A stretch of 64,000 nt of DNA, from positions 62,001 through 126,000 of the forward strand of contig CDRNVI010000167.1 in assembly GCA_977017575.1 (NCBI GenBank). The letters run 5' to 3'. Made by a program: the position numbers and the translations under genes. Under the pieces are notes generated by a model. That model was given only the letters and a program-made list of their open reading frames with translations, had not been told where the DNA came from and ran no database searches. Origin of the DNA: Paramoeba atlantica. Lineage: Eukaryota > Discosea. Below, in pieces: positions 29,818 to 40,007 of this stretch. Position 1 is the first letter of the stretch, and every line of letters begins with the position of its first letter.

Positions 29818-31345
29818 ATAAATAAGTTAAATAAATTGTAAAATTGTGTAAAAAGTACAATTTTATTTGTAACTTGTTTGGAAATGAACTTTTAAACATC
29901 AAAAACTAAATAACAATTGAGAAAAAATGAAAATAGAAAATAATACAAATAAACATTGAAAAAAGTGGTTGGAAAATAATCAAAAACAAAAGGAAATATG
30001 TTTTTTTTTTTGTAAATAAATCAAATAAATTGTAAAATTGTGTAAAAAGTACAATTTTATTTGTAACTTGTCTGGAAATGAACTTTTAAACATCAAAAAC
30101 TAAATAACAATTGAGAAAAAATGAAAATAATACAAATATTGAATTATACATTGAAAAAAGTGATTGGGAAATAATCAAAAACAAAGGGAAATATATTTTT
30201 TTTTTTGTAAATAAATCAAATAAATTGTAAAATTGAGTAAAATATTCAATTTTATTTGTAACTTGTTTGGAAATGAACTTTTAAACATCAAAAATTGAAT
30301 AATAATTGAGAAAAAATGAAAATAATACAAATAGACATTGAAAAAAGTGGTTGGGAAATGATCAAAAACAAAGGGAAATATGTTTTTTTTTTTGTAAATA
30401 AGTCAAATAGATTGTAAAATTGTGTAAAAAATACAATTTTATTTGTAACTTGTCTGGAAATGAACTTTTAAACATCAAAAACTAAATAACAATTGAGAAA
30501 AAATGAAAATAGAAAATAATACAAATAAACATTGAAAAAAGTGGTTGGGAAATAATCAAAAACAAAGGGAAATATGTTTTTTTTTTTGTAAATAAGTCAA
30601 ATAAATTGTAAAATTGTGTAAAAAGTACAATTTTATTTGTAACTTGTCTGGAAATGAACTTTTAAACATCAAAAACTAAATAACAATTGAGAAAAAATGA
30701 AAATAATACAAATATTGAATTATACATTGAAAAAAGTGATTGGGAAATAATCAAAAACAAAGGGAAATATATTTTTTTTTTTGTAAATAAATCAAATAAA
30801 TTGTAAAATTGAGTAAAATATTCAATTTTATTTGTAACTTGTTTGGAAATGAACTTTTAAACATCAAAAATTGAATAATAATTGAGAAAAAATGAAAATA
30901 ATACAAATAGACATTGAAAAAAGTGGTTGGGAAATGATCAAAAACAAAGGGAAATATGTTTTTTTTTTTGTAAATAAGTCAAATAGATTGTAAAATTGTG
31001 TAAAAAATACAATTTTATTTGTAACTTGTCTGGAAATGAACTTTTAAACATCAAAAACTAAATAACAATTGAGAAAAAATGAAAATAGAAAATAATACAA
31101 ATAAATATTGAAAAAAGTGGTTGGGAAATAATCAAAAACAAAGGGAAATATGTTTTTTTTTTTGTAAATAAGTCAAATAAATTGTAAAATTGTGTAAAAA
31201 GTACAATTTTATTTGTAACTTGTTTGGAAATGAACTTTTAAACATCAAAAACTAAATAACAATTGAGAAAAAATGAAAATAATACAAATATTGAATTATA
31301 CATTGAAAAAAGTGATTGGGAAATAATCAATAATAAAAAAATGAA
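29818..31345. repeat. Satellite array with 576-bp three-monomer higher-order repeat
   Basis: Eight monomers start at 29,818, 30,012, 30,207, 30,394, 30,588, 30,783, 30,970 and 31,164, marked by the T-run followed by GTAAATAA. Spacings are 194, 195, 187, 194, 195, 187, 194: an exact repeat of three. Monomer types agree: types 2, 5, 8 carry ATATTGAATTATACATTG; 3 and 6 carry GAGTAAAATATTCAATTT; 1, 4, 7 carry ATAGAAAATAATACAAAT. Very AT-rich with strong A/T runs, non-coding. Confidence 0.93.
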
Positions 31346-31677
31346 AAATCAAAAAAAAAAAAAAAAGAAATAATCTTAAAAATTAATTTCTTTAAATTTA
31401 AATTTTTTACTTAAAAAAAAAATCATAAAATAAATTAATTAAAGAAATTTTTTTTTTTTAATTTAAATATTAAAAATATTATTTATTAAAATAAAGTGTA
31501 ATTTAGATATTTAAGAATATACTTAAATTAAATTGTTATAATCAAGTAAAATTAACCCACTTCAATACTAATTTAATAATTAAAAGTTTTAATATATTTT
31601 TTTATTTTTTATTTCAATCTTTTTCAAAATTCTTTTTTTCTCATCAACCTTAATAGATCTAATAATCTTCTTTATAA
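31346..31677. other. AT-rich sequence, nothing recognised
   Basis: Extremely A/T-rich, no repeat structure or coding potential seen. Confidence 0.5.
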
Positions 31678-32901
31678 TGTGGCCTATTCCTTGGTTTTTT
31701 TGAAGGGATTATTCTCTACAAAAATATCAAAAAAACCTTCTTTTTTTGGCTGCTTTTTGGTTGTGATGGTTTTAGTGAAAAAGAAATAAAGAAAGAAAAT
31801 TGTTTCATTGCTGGGAAAGGTTGTCTCCAAACCTCTCTCTTTCTCAAATATAAAATGGATTGTTGAAACAAAGCTTTCAAAGAACCTACTTGCTAAGTTG
31901 ATTGAGTTTTTGAAAAGGCAAGAGGATATAACGAAACTGTGGAATCTTAAATAGCCAAGAGGGTTCACTGAGAAGATGATCACTTTCTGCCTTTTCAAGA
32001 ACCTTAAAGGGGTTGGTTATTTATAGATTGAAAAGAATGTTAAATTTACTTTTGCTTTCTATACAAAGTGTTTGGCCCACAACACAAAGTTGATCCACTA
32101 TCTTCTTCTTCATTGAGCAGTTCCTTAGATCAAAAATGAGGAGCAACAAAGTTGGAATGAACAAACAAAGAATTTTTCCAAAAGAAGGGGATTGAAGAAA
32201 GTAAATCTTTCTCTTAATTCAGCAAACTTCCAATTATCCAAAAAACAGTCCACTTCTAAAAAGAGTTAAACTTGGAGTTACAAGGTAAATGGCTTTGCTC
32301 AAAGGTTTCAATTTCTTTTTGATAGAAATAAGATTGTTCAAAGGATTTGAGGTGGATATAGTCTGAAAGTGTATGATGGGGAGTGGGTAAAACTTGTTAA
32401 ATAGGACTTGATTGATAATTTTAAAAGGTTTATATTATTGTTAATACTCATTATGAAACAGCTAACAAAACTTTTAAAGCAATAAATGGTGAACATGATG
32501 TCAAGTTTTATACCCCAGTTGTCAAACCTTGAGGAGGGAAAAGAAAAGTTGATCCCCATCTTTCTCCTGATTTATCTCAAAGAGCAGCAGTTCTAACTGA
32601 AGAACAAGAGAAGTAGAACAAAAATGTGAATCATCTCTGAACTCAAGCAGAAACTCCTTTTGGTTCAGTATAAAATAGATGGAAGGTACTGGAGGAGATA
32701 TTTTGGGAGGATGAAAAATAACAAATGTACATTGTATACTTGGCAGTTGGAGTCCACAACTACCTTAAAAGAAATAAAAAAAAATAAATTTCATTTTTTT
32801 CTCTTTTTTCTTACAACCAAAAAAGTAGTTTCAAAAAAGGGGAATTTTTGATGTTTTTCTAAAGAATAATTCTTTCAAAAAAAACCAGGGAATAGGCCAC
32901 A
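31678..32901. mobile_element. TIR DNA transposon remnant (1.22 kb)
   Basis: Inverted ends TGTGGCCTATTCCTTGG and the complement of CCAGGGAATAGGCCACA; similarity continues about 90 bp inward, including TTTTTGGTTGT. The interior of about 1 kb has mixed composition with short frames (FLKRQEDITKLWNLK; DGRYWRRYFGRMKNN) full of stops; I cannot name a transposase. Flanks ATAA and ATAG are not a convincing duplication. Either a decayed autonomous copy or a large non-autonomous one. Confidence 0.65.
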
Positions 32902-33052
32902 ATAGAAAATCTTATTACACTTTTCAACTAGTAGTTTTTTGCTTGCTCATACTTTTTTCTCTACTTTTGGTTTTTTTTCTCAACAAAACTTTCTAACATT
33001 TCACCAAATGCAACTCTTTTAAGAAACCACTTAATAATATTATTTGAAATAA

Positions 33053-33476
33053 TTTGGGTTGGCGCCTGTAGTTTAGTTGTAAATTCAACTATGTCCAACC
33101 CTAGGGGGGGCGAGTTCAAATCCCAGTTTTTCAATATTATAGAAAATTTTTCTGGTGCTGTAGAGTGATTTGATTGGAGTGAGGAGCTTTTGAAGAAGTG
33201 TGAAAATCAGAACAGGTTACATCTCAGCCCTGTCTGCTAAAAAGTTGAGGATAAATTCCCTTGGAAGGAGCTTTGGATTATTCTCCCTTCTGATGTGCAT
33301 CCTCCAGCCTGAACTTGCAGAAGTTCTAAAGTTCAACATAAAGACCAACTGAACTAAGCTGAAGTTTAAAACTTCACCTCTTGTTAGAGGTTAAAAACAA
33401 ACATAATTTAATGTAATTCAAATGGCTTAGATTAAGAACTACTAATTGAATAAAGTCTGCCTCAAAAAAAAAAAAA
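33053..33476 (+). mobile_element. SINE copy 1 (tRNA-derived head)
   Basis: 424 bp with a perfect 17-bp target duplication AATATTATTTGAAATAA (33,036-33,052 and 33,477-33,493) and an A14 tail. The head has pol III promoter boxes: A box TGTAGTTTAGTTGTA (about 33,067) and B box CGAGTTCAAATCCC (33,111-33,124). The body (AGAACAGGTTACATCTCAGC, GCTAAAAAGT-GA-GATAAATTCCCT) is shared with the SINE at 62,273, and both end near AATAAAGTCT. It needs LINE enzymes for movement. It sits just beyond the 3' end of LINE copy 2. Confidence 0.9.
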
Positions 33477-33517
33477 AATATTATTTGAAATAAATATAAG
33501 AAAAATTATTAACCCAT

Positions 33518-36500
33518 CCAGTACAGCTTGTACTAGAAAGTAAATATTATTAATTATAATCATTTTATTCTTAAACCTCCTCTTAAACTGAACTTTCTTT
33601 ATAAGGAAGTTTTAATTTAAATCTAATAGTTTCATCACCCATTTTTATAACTTGGAATTTTCAATAATCCATTCTTCACTAATTGTTATTAGTTGCTTCA
33701 ATCTTGAATCTTAGTTTTTATTAAATATAGCTTCCATTTCATCTTTTTCAAAGTAACTTATTGTTGTTGTAATCACATTTGATCTTTTATTGAATTTATG
33801 ATACACATAAGTATACTTCACTTTGATAAATTTACTCTTAACAATATTTTTAATCTCAGATAGAATCTCATTAAATTCAAAATTATTAATTGACTTCATT
33901 TTAGATGCTACCTTAGTTAAAATTTTACAATCTCTCACTATCTCTATGTGTTGTCCAAAACCAATAACTTATTGTAGACCAACTAAGCATCTTAAAAACT
34001 CACCCAAGTTATTTAAACTTAATGGAATTGTTTCAAATCTATTTTTAACTTTCAAACCAATAATCACATCTCCAAATTCTCCAATACAAAGATTTACATG
34101 TTTAGAGTCATTATAAAACACTTGCAAAGTAAAGTATTTGAACTTTAGTTATTTCACTTTTTTTTTACCTTTGGAAGAAATTTTTCTTATAGTCTAAAGT
34201 TTGAAGATCATTTTGTTTGTTTTAGCAATTTCATCAAAAATTTTAATAATAAAGCTTGGAAACTTAGATTCTTCTACATATACAATAAGCCACAAGCTCA
34301 ATAGGGCTATACTCACTACAGATGCATTAGCCTTCTTTAAATACTAATTTATGAATTCACACACAAAGTCAGCACTCTCCCACCCAGGAATCTTTAAAAC
34401 AAAGCATTTCTTCTTAATAGTTTTTAAAATCACCTTAGCTTTTAAACATTCTTTGAGAAGGTGCACCTTTGACTCTTTGGCTTTCCTATACAGCTGACAA
34501 AGTAAACTCACAAATGTGAAATGGATAATCTTATCCATAGTTGAGAGGCTCCTCAAGAAGAACTTCAGAAGATTTTGCTTAATTTGGAGTCTTTGTGAAA
34601 GAGATAAATTATAGATTACATATTTTAAGCAGCCATCCTCTACATAAAAATTCTTCACTCCCATAAAAATGTTCTAAGATAGAAGAGAGAAAGATCTCTT
34701 GGTTTTGGAGCTCATTCTTATTTATTTTAAGATAACCCTATTAGCTTCTAAAGCATCAATTCTTATAGCTCCAATAGACAATAGATTCTTATAATAATCT
34801 TAGAGAAGCTTTCTTGATACTAGTAGAGCTCAGTTGAACAGAATAGGATGTTTAACTTAGGGTTTTTCAAAGAACAGGGAATAAAGAGAAGTCATTACAT
34901 AGAAGTTTAGATTTGCATATGCATCTAAGGCTGAATGAATGGCTTTCCACATCTTTGAGAAGATAGCTTTTGAGATAAGCTTAAATTTTATCAAATAATC
35001 CATACAAGGAATAAGATAAATATTAATCATCTAAACTCTCTCATTGAAGCTGCCTTTCTTTTGTTTAATTGCTGTTCCAACCTTTTGTATTTTCTTGATC
35101 ACCTCTTCTCAATCTTTAATTGGGTTTATTCTTTAAGAAATTATAATTCCCAAGTATATAGTCTTTTCTCTCAAATAATTAGCAAGGCATTTCAACTCAA
35201 GGGTCTTTTTCAATTGATAATACAAAACATTTATTGTAGTTGAGTTTAGCTTTAGTTCTTTGTTCATATTCTTGGAAGATTAAAATTAAGGAATTTATAG
35301 ATTGGATCTTGTGAAGGAAAAGGGCTAAATCATCCATAAACCCAGCAAGCTTCTTAAAGTCATCTCCATTGTTTTGAACAATAGAAGTGAAATGAAGCAG
35401 CTTTATTATACACCAGTCCAACTCTTGATGACTTTCTTTTGTATCTTATCATTCAATCCTACAGTTGAAAGCCATATATCTAACTCTTGCAGTACTTTAA
35501 ATATAACTTCAAAGGCTTAGAGTGAAGTATTCAACCTAATCAACAATTTTATAAAAGCTTTGTGGTTAATATAGTCATAGGTCTTACAAAAGTCAGTTTG
35601 GAGGATGATCATATCTTTGCCCTTTACCACAGTTTCCATAAACCCATCATGTATCAATTCCACTATATTATCAATAGACCTTCCAGCAAACATAGCATTT
35701 TGTTCAAGGAAAATCACCTCTCTAGCACTTTCCATCAATTACTTGATCTAATATCTCATTACAATCCAATAATCAGAATTAATAATACTTATTGGTTGAA
35801 ATTGGTCACGATAAGAAATATTCTCAATCTTGGGTAGCAACATAAGTTGACTCTCCCCAAATGATTTAAGAAAATCTATTAATTCTCCAGCTCTTTAGAT
35901 AAGTTCACACCACATATCACACAATTGTTCACTTGTCACTTTGTAGAGAGTAAAGGGAATACCATCTGGGCCAGCACTTGAATTATTACACCATTGCAGC
36001 AGTTTATCAACCTTGACCCCATCAACAATATGATAATCAACCTTAAGAAACTAAGGTTTATAGTTTTCAATCAACTTCTAAAGAAAGTCCTTGTTGTACA
36101 GCCTCACTGAGCTTAAAAGATTCCCTCAAAATTCTTTAATTGCTTTCTAGACCATACCATTATCTCTGGAAATGACCCCATCCACAACAATTCCTTTAAC
36201 CCTTAGGGATGATCTCACTTTAGGCCTCACAGAGTGATTGTTAATAAAGATCCCCAACTGTTCTTCAATACATTCAATCTTCTTGAATGCTGCAGAAATC
36301 ATTCTAAGGATTATTCCTCTCCTCCACAACTTCCCTTTCTTCAGACTCTTCCAACCAAAAGAGGTTTGATCCAACAGACCCATTTCAAGGGAAGAGTATG
36401 GCCTCTGAACAGTAGATTTTCTAAAAATGTGAGAATTGCAAAGGGATCTTACAAGAGAATGGATCTTTCACAGTTTTCTAAACAATGCTATCTCAATGTT

Positions 36501-36600
36501 TCTCTCTCTCCAGTAGGGAACTAATTCCCAAGCTGTAATCTTGAACTTAATCAAAGTACTGATTGCTTTTTCATAGAAGATTGAACAGCCTTGTCAAACT
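33518..36600 (-). mobile_element. LINE copy 2, 5'-truncated and AT-decayed
   Basis: Minus-strand relative of LINE D, starting in the spacer between endonuclease and RT (KITAWELVPYWRE) and running through RT, zinc-finger and RNase H segments to a 3' stem-loop CTAGTACAAGCTGTACTGG (minus strand). Recognisable pieces: GLLDQTSFGWKSLKKGKLW, QTDFCKTYDYINHKAFIKLL, FMDDLALFLHKIQSI, and the RNase H remainder DCKILTKVASKMKSINNFE. Compared with D it differs mainly by G/C to A/T changes in all contexts. No intact frame longer than about 105 codons. Confidence 0.85.
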
Positions 36601-36880
36601 TCAGTTCTACATAATAGAGTCTGCAAGAGAGGAGTGAGGTTTTCCTCCAATTGAGGCTAACCAGGTTTTAGAGGGGTGAAGTACTTTTTCAATCACAAAA
36701 ATGGCTTGAGAAGGAATCTTCAACCTCTTTAAAATGTGAATCAGAGCATCACAGTTTATATAATCATAAGCCTTGCAGAAGTCAGTTTGGAAGAGAGTAA
36801 GATTTTGTTCATTGGCCAAAGCCTTATAAAAGGCATCATAAATAGATGTTGGTGAATTCTGCCTATTTTCCCTGACTGAT
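36601..36880 (-). mobile_element. LINE copy 3, left fragment (RT)
   Basis: Minus strand reads ALANEQNLTLFQTDFCKAYD and YINCDALIHILKRLKIPSQA, the first RT Asp block of a LINE subfamily distinct from D. It ends at the junction with chromovirus A; the same LINE resumes on the far side of A at 62,109, so A was inserted into it. Its other end abuts the truncated end of copy 2. Confidence 0.75.
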
Positions 36881-36899
36881 TTTGGATTATTAGTGAGAA

Positions 36900-38800
36900 A
36901 GTTCTAGTTTTTGTGATTTTTCCCTCCTTTTCTTAAGGTGGTGACTTTCAAACCTCTTCTTTTGTGACTTCTTTTGTTTTGTTTCATCCCTTTGTGACTT
37001 TTGAGGATATTTGAGACCTAAATAACATTTGGAAACTTGTTTCTCTTTTCTTGGCTCTGTTTTGGTCAATTTTTGAGAAAAAGAACCTTGATTTGAAGCA
37101 CTTGTGTTTTGGAATCGATTTTTGCATTGATTTTGTGCCTCATTCTCTTTCCTTGTTAATTTTCAAGGTTATTTAAAGCTTCAAACAAATTTTTGGAAAT
37201 TTATCTTGATTTTTGACCTTGTTTTGTTGGAATTTCTAGAAATTTCCTCTCTTTGGGTGAATTCTGTTCCAAGGCTGTTTTCTTGTTGGTTTTTCCCTCT
37301 TTGTTTGTTTTTTATTGATTCTCAAGGTGATTCAAAGCTTTTGACAAATTTTTAGAATTCAATTCTCTCTTTTGACTTTGTTTTGGTGGAATCTCTGAAA
37401 AAAGAAAAATACTCTTATTTGAAACAATTGAGCTTCAAAGTTGTTTTCTTTTGATTTTGCTTTTCAACCTTGCTTTTTGACGATTACTAGAACAATTCAA
37501 AGTCCCTTGTGAATTTTCAGAATTTGATTCTCTCTCTGGACCTTATTTTGAATTGGATTCCCCTTTTAATCTTGTTCTTGTGGAATTTGCAAAAAGACTT
37601 ATTTGAATCAATTGTGTTTCAGACATGTGTTCTCAACAGTTTTCTCTTTTATTTTGTTATGGGCAATTCTTGAAGTGTTTGGAAGCTTTTGGTGACCTTT
37701 CAGAAATTTATTCCTTGTTTTAACCTTGTTCTGGTGGAATTTCTAAAAGATTTCTCTCTTTGAGTTCTTGTGTTTTGAAAGATTTCTCTCTTTGAGCCTT
37801 TTGTGTTTTGGAATTGTTTTTGGACAGTTTCTTTTCCCTTTCTTGTTTGTTGGTGACTCTTGAGGTGTTTGGGAGTTACCAAGTGGCTTTTCAGAAGGTT
37901 ATCCTTTATTCTGATCTTGTTCTAGCAAAATTTTCAAAGAACCTCTGTTTTAGACAATTTGAGACAATTATGTTTGGACTTGTTTTCTCTAGTGATTTCT
38001 TTCTCTTTATTTTGTCCCCTAGCAATCTCCAAGACATTTTAAACAATCCTTGTAATTTTTAGAAATTTATCCTCCTTTCTAGGTCTGTTCTCATGGAAAT
38101 TCAAAAACTTCCCCACAATGATTAGATCTTGTTTTGAACTGTTCTTTTAAGTGGTTTTTTCTTCCCTTCTCTTGCTTTTCAATGATTCTAGTGGCAACCT
38201 TAAGACTCTTGATAATTTCTGAAGTTCTATTCCCTTTTTGAAGTTGTTTGAGCAATATTTTGGAAACACCTCATTTTGGTTGGTTCTGAGCAAGGTCATC
38301 CAGATCAGTTCTATTCTGTGGTTTTCTTTCCTCTTATTTTGTTCTTAGTTGATCTTTAAAACATCTTGAACAATCCTCATAATTTTTGGAAATTTACCTA
38401 CTGTTTTGTGCCCTGTTTACAGAATTTTTAAGAACCACACATTGACTGGATCATCCTCTGAATTGCTCTGCTCAGTAGCTTTATTGTTTTTATTTTGTTC
38501 TTTGATGATTCTATTAGCATTAAAAGGTTTTCAACAAATTTAAGAAGTTTGTTTCCCTCTTTTGAGCCTGTTTGAGTGACACTCCAGAAATACCCTGTTT
38601 GGCCAATTTTTAAGTTAATTAAATTTGAAGTTATTTCCTTTAGTGGTCTTTTGGTTCTCTGCTTACTCCTTTGGCAATTTGCAAAACATTGTTACTCCTT
38701 TTGATGATTTCTTAAGAAATCCTTTTGATGATTTCTTAAGAAATTACCCTCAATCTCAGTTTTGTTTTGGTGGTATTTTGGAAAGTTTTGTTTGTGTGAC
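36900..38800 (+). repeat. Diverged ~165-bp tandem repeats in the chromovirus leader
   Basis: A motif like GACCTTGTTTTGGTGGAATT recurs about every 146-188 bp (near 37,069, 37,215, 37,374, 37,562, 37,722, 37,908, 38,078, 38,238, 38,404, 38,566, 38,751), each unit also containing TTCAAAG-TTTTGA--AATTTT-like text. Element C has the same array in inverse orientation (about 45,950-47,500) with three fewer units. Confidence 0.7.
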
Positions 38801-40007
38801 TATAAGGATTCTTGATTTTTCTTTTGTGACCTGTTGATTTTGAGTGTGTTCTCCCCTTCATCCTTGAGTTGAATTTGTGGACAATCTTTCTTGTAGAATT
38901 TTGTGGGACAGGAAAGACCTTTCTAAGATCATATTCTTTCTGAATCATTTTTGAGCCAATTCTTGGATTCTCAAATATTTCATCTGATTTCCTAAGTTTG
39001 CAATTGAATCTTGCATGGTTTGAGTCAGTATTGGTGACAAATCACTTCTAAATTTATTGAAGTTCTCTCTTGGATTGGACTTTCTTTAGAAACAATCCCT
39101 TTATTGGTTATTCTGGACTCTCATTGTTCTATGGGCTCTAAGTTTCAGATATTCTCTTGTATTTTCTGCCAGAGTGACTTCCTGTTTTTGTATTTGGATT
39201 ACTGAGTTCTTTTGTGGTTTTGTTTGCTCTTTACCCAAGCGAAACAATGAGACACTCCTCTCTTTTGAACTCTTTTCCATTGTTTTAGAGTGGAAGTTTT
39301 GGAATTTCTCACTGTTTTTCAGTCCTGAAACCTTACAGTTCCATCCTGCTTGGCAATTTTCGAGTTTCTGGCATCTTGTTCCTTTTTTCTTTTGAATTGA
39401 GTGACAACATAAGACATTTTTGAATTATTGCTGTTGGATAATCATTTGTTTGCTGGGATTTTTTAGGATTATTTTTTTCTTGATTCCTTTGATTCCTTCT
39501 GTGTTGTTTCTAGTCACTGAACTTTCTTGTATTTCTCTGATTTGTTCATTATTGGAACTGTTTGTGACAAAGTCCTTTCGAACTCTTTCTATTTTTGGAT
39601 TTTGTGGATTTTTGAGCATCTCAGAAGTCTAGTTTTCTTCAATCAGTATTCATTTTGGCAAAATCCCTTGAATCTTTGTAGTTTAATTCCTTTGCCTGGA
39701 TTGAGGAATTGAATTTTCTAGAAATCTTCTTTGAAATTACTAGCTTATTATATAGAGAATCCTTTGTTTTGATTTCTTTCTTGAGTTACCTTGTCTAACT
39801 AGACCAACCTTGAATTATACACTGTATTTTGTGACTCTAGGATATTTTGTTTTTTGTCCAGCCTGAATTGGATCTATGACTTTTGTGACTTCTGTGACTT
39901 CTGTGACTTCTATGAGTTCTGTGACTTCTGTGACTCCTGTGACTACATACAACTATTTCGTTTGTTTGGAATCTTGGATCATATTTTTTTTTCAAGAAAT
40001 TATCATC
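38801..40007 (+). other. Chromovirus A leader, 3' part
   Basis: Non-coding, T-rich, collinear with the element C leader. Near the gag start is a 9-bp VNTR (TTCTGTGAC)n at 39,879-39,945 with about seven copies; C has only about three. No primer-binding site here. Confidence 0.6.

Noticed and set aside
29818..31345. CRISPR array
   Set aside because: Monomers are tandem with no unique spacers, and the genome is eukaryotic.
33053..33130. Functional tRNA at the head of SINE 1
   Set aside because: A and B boxes fit, but stems are eroded and the element has a SINE body, A-tail and target duplication.
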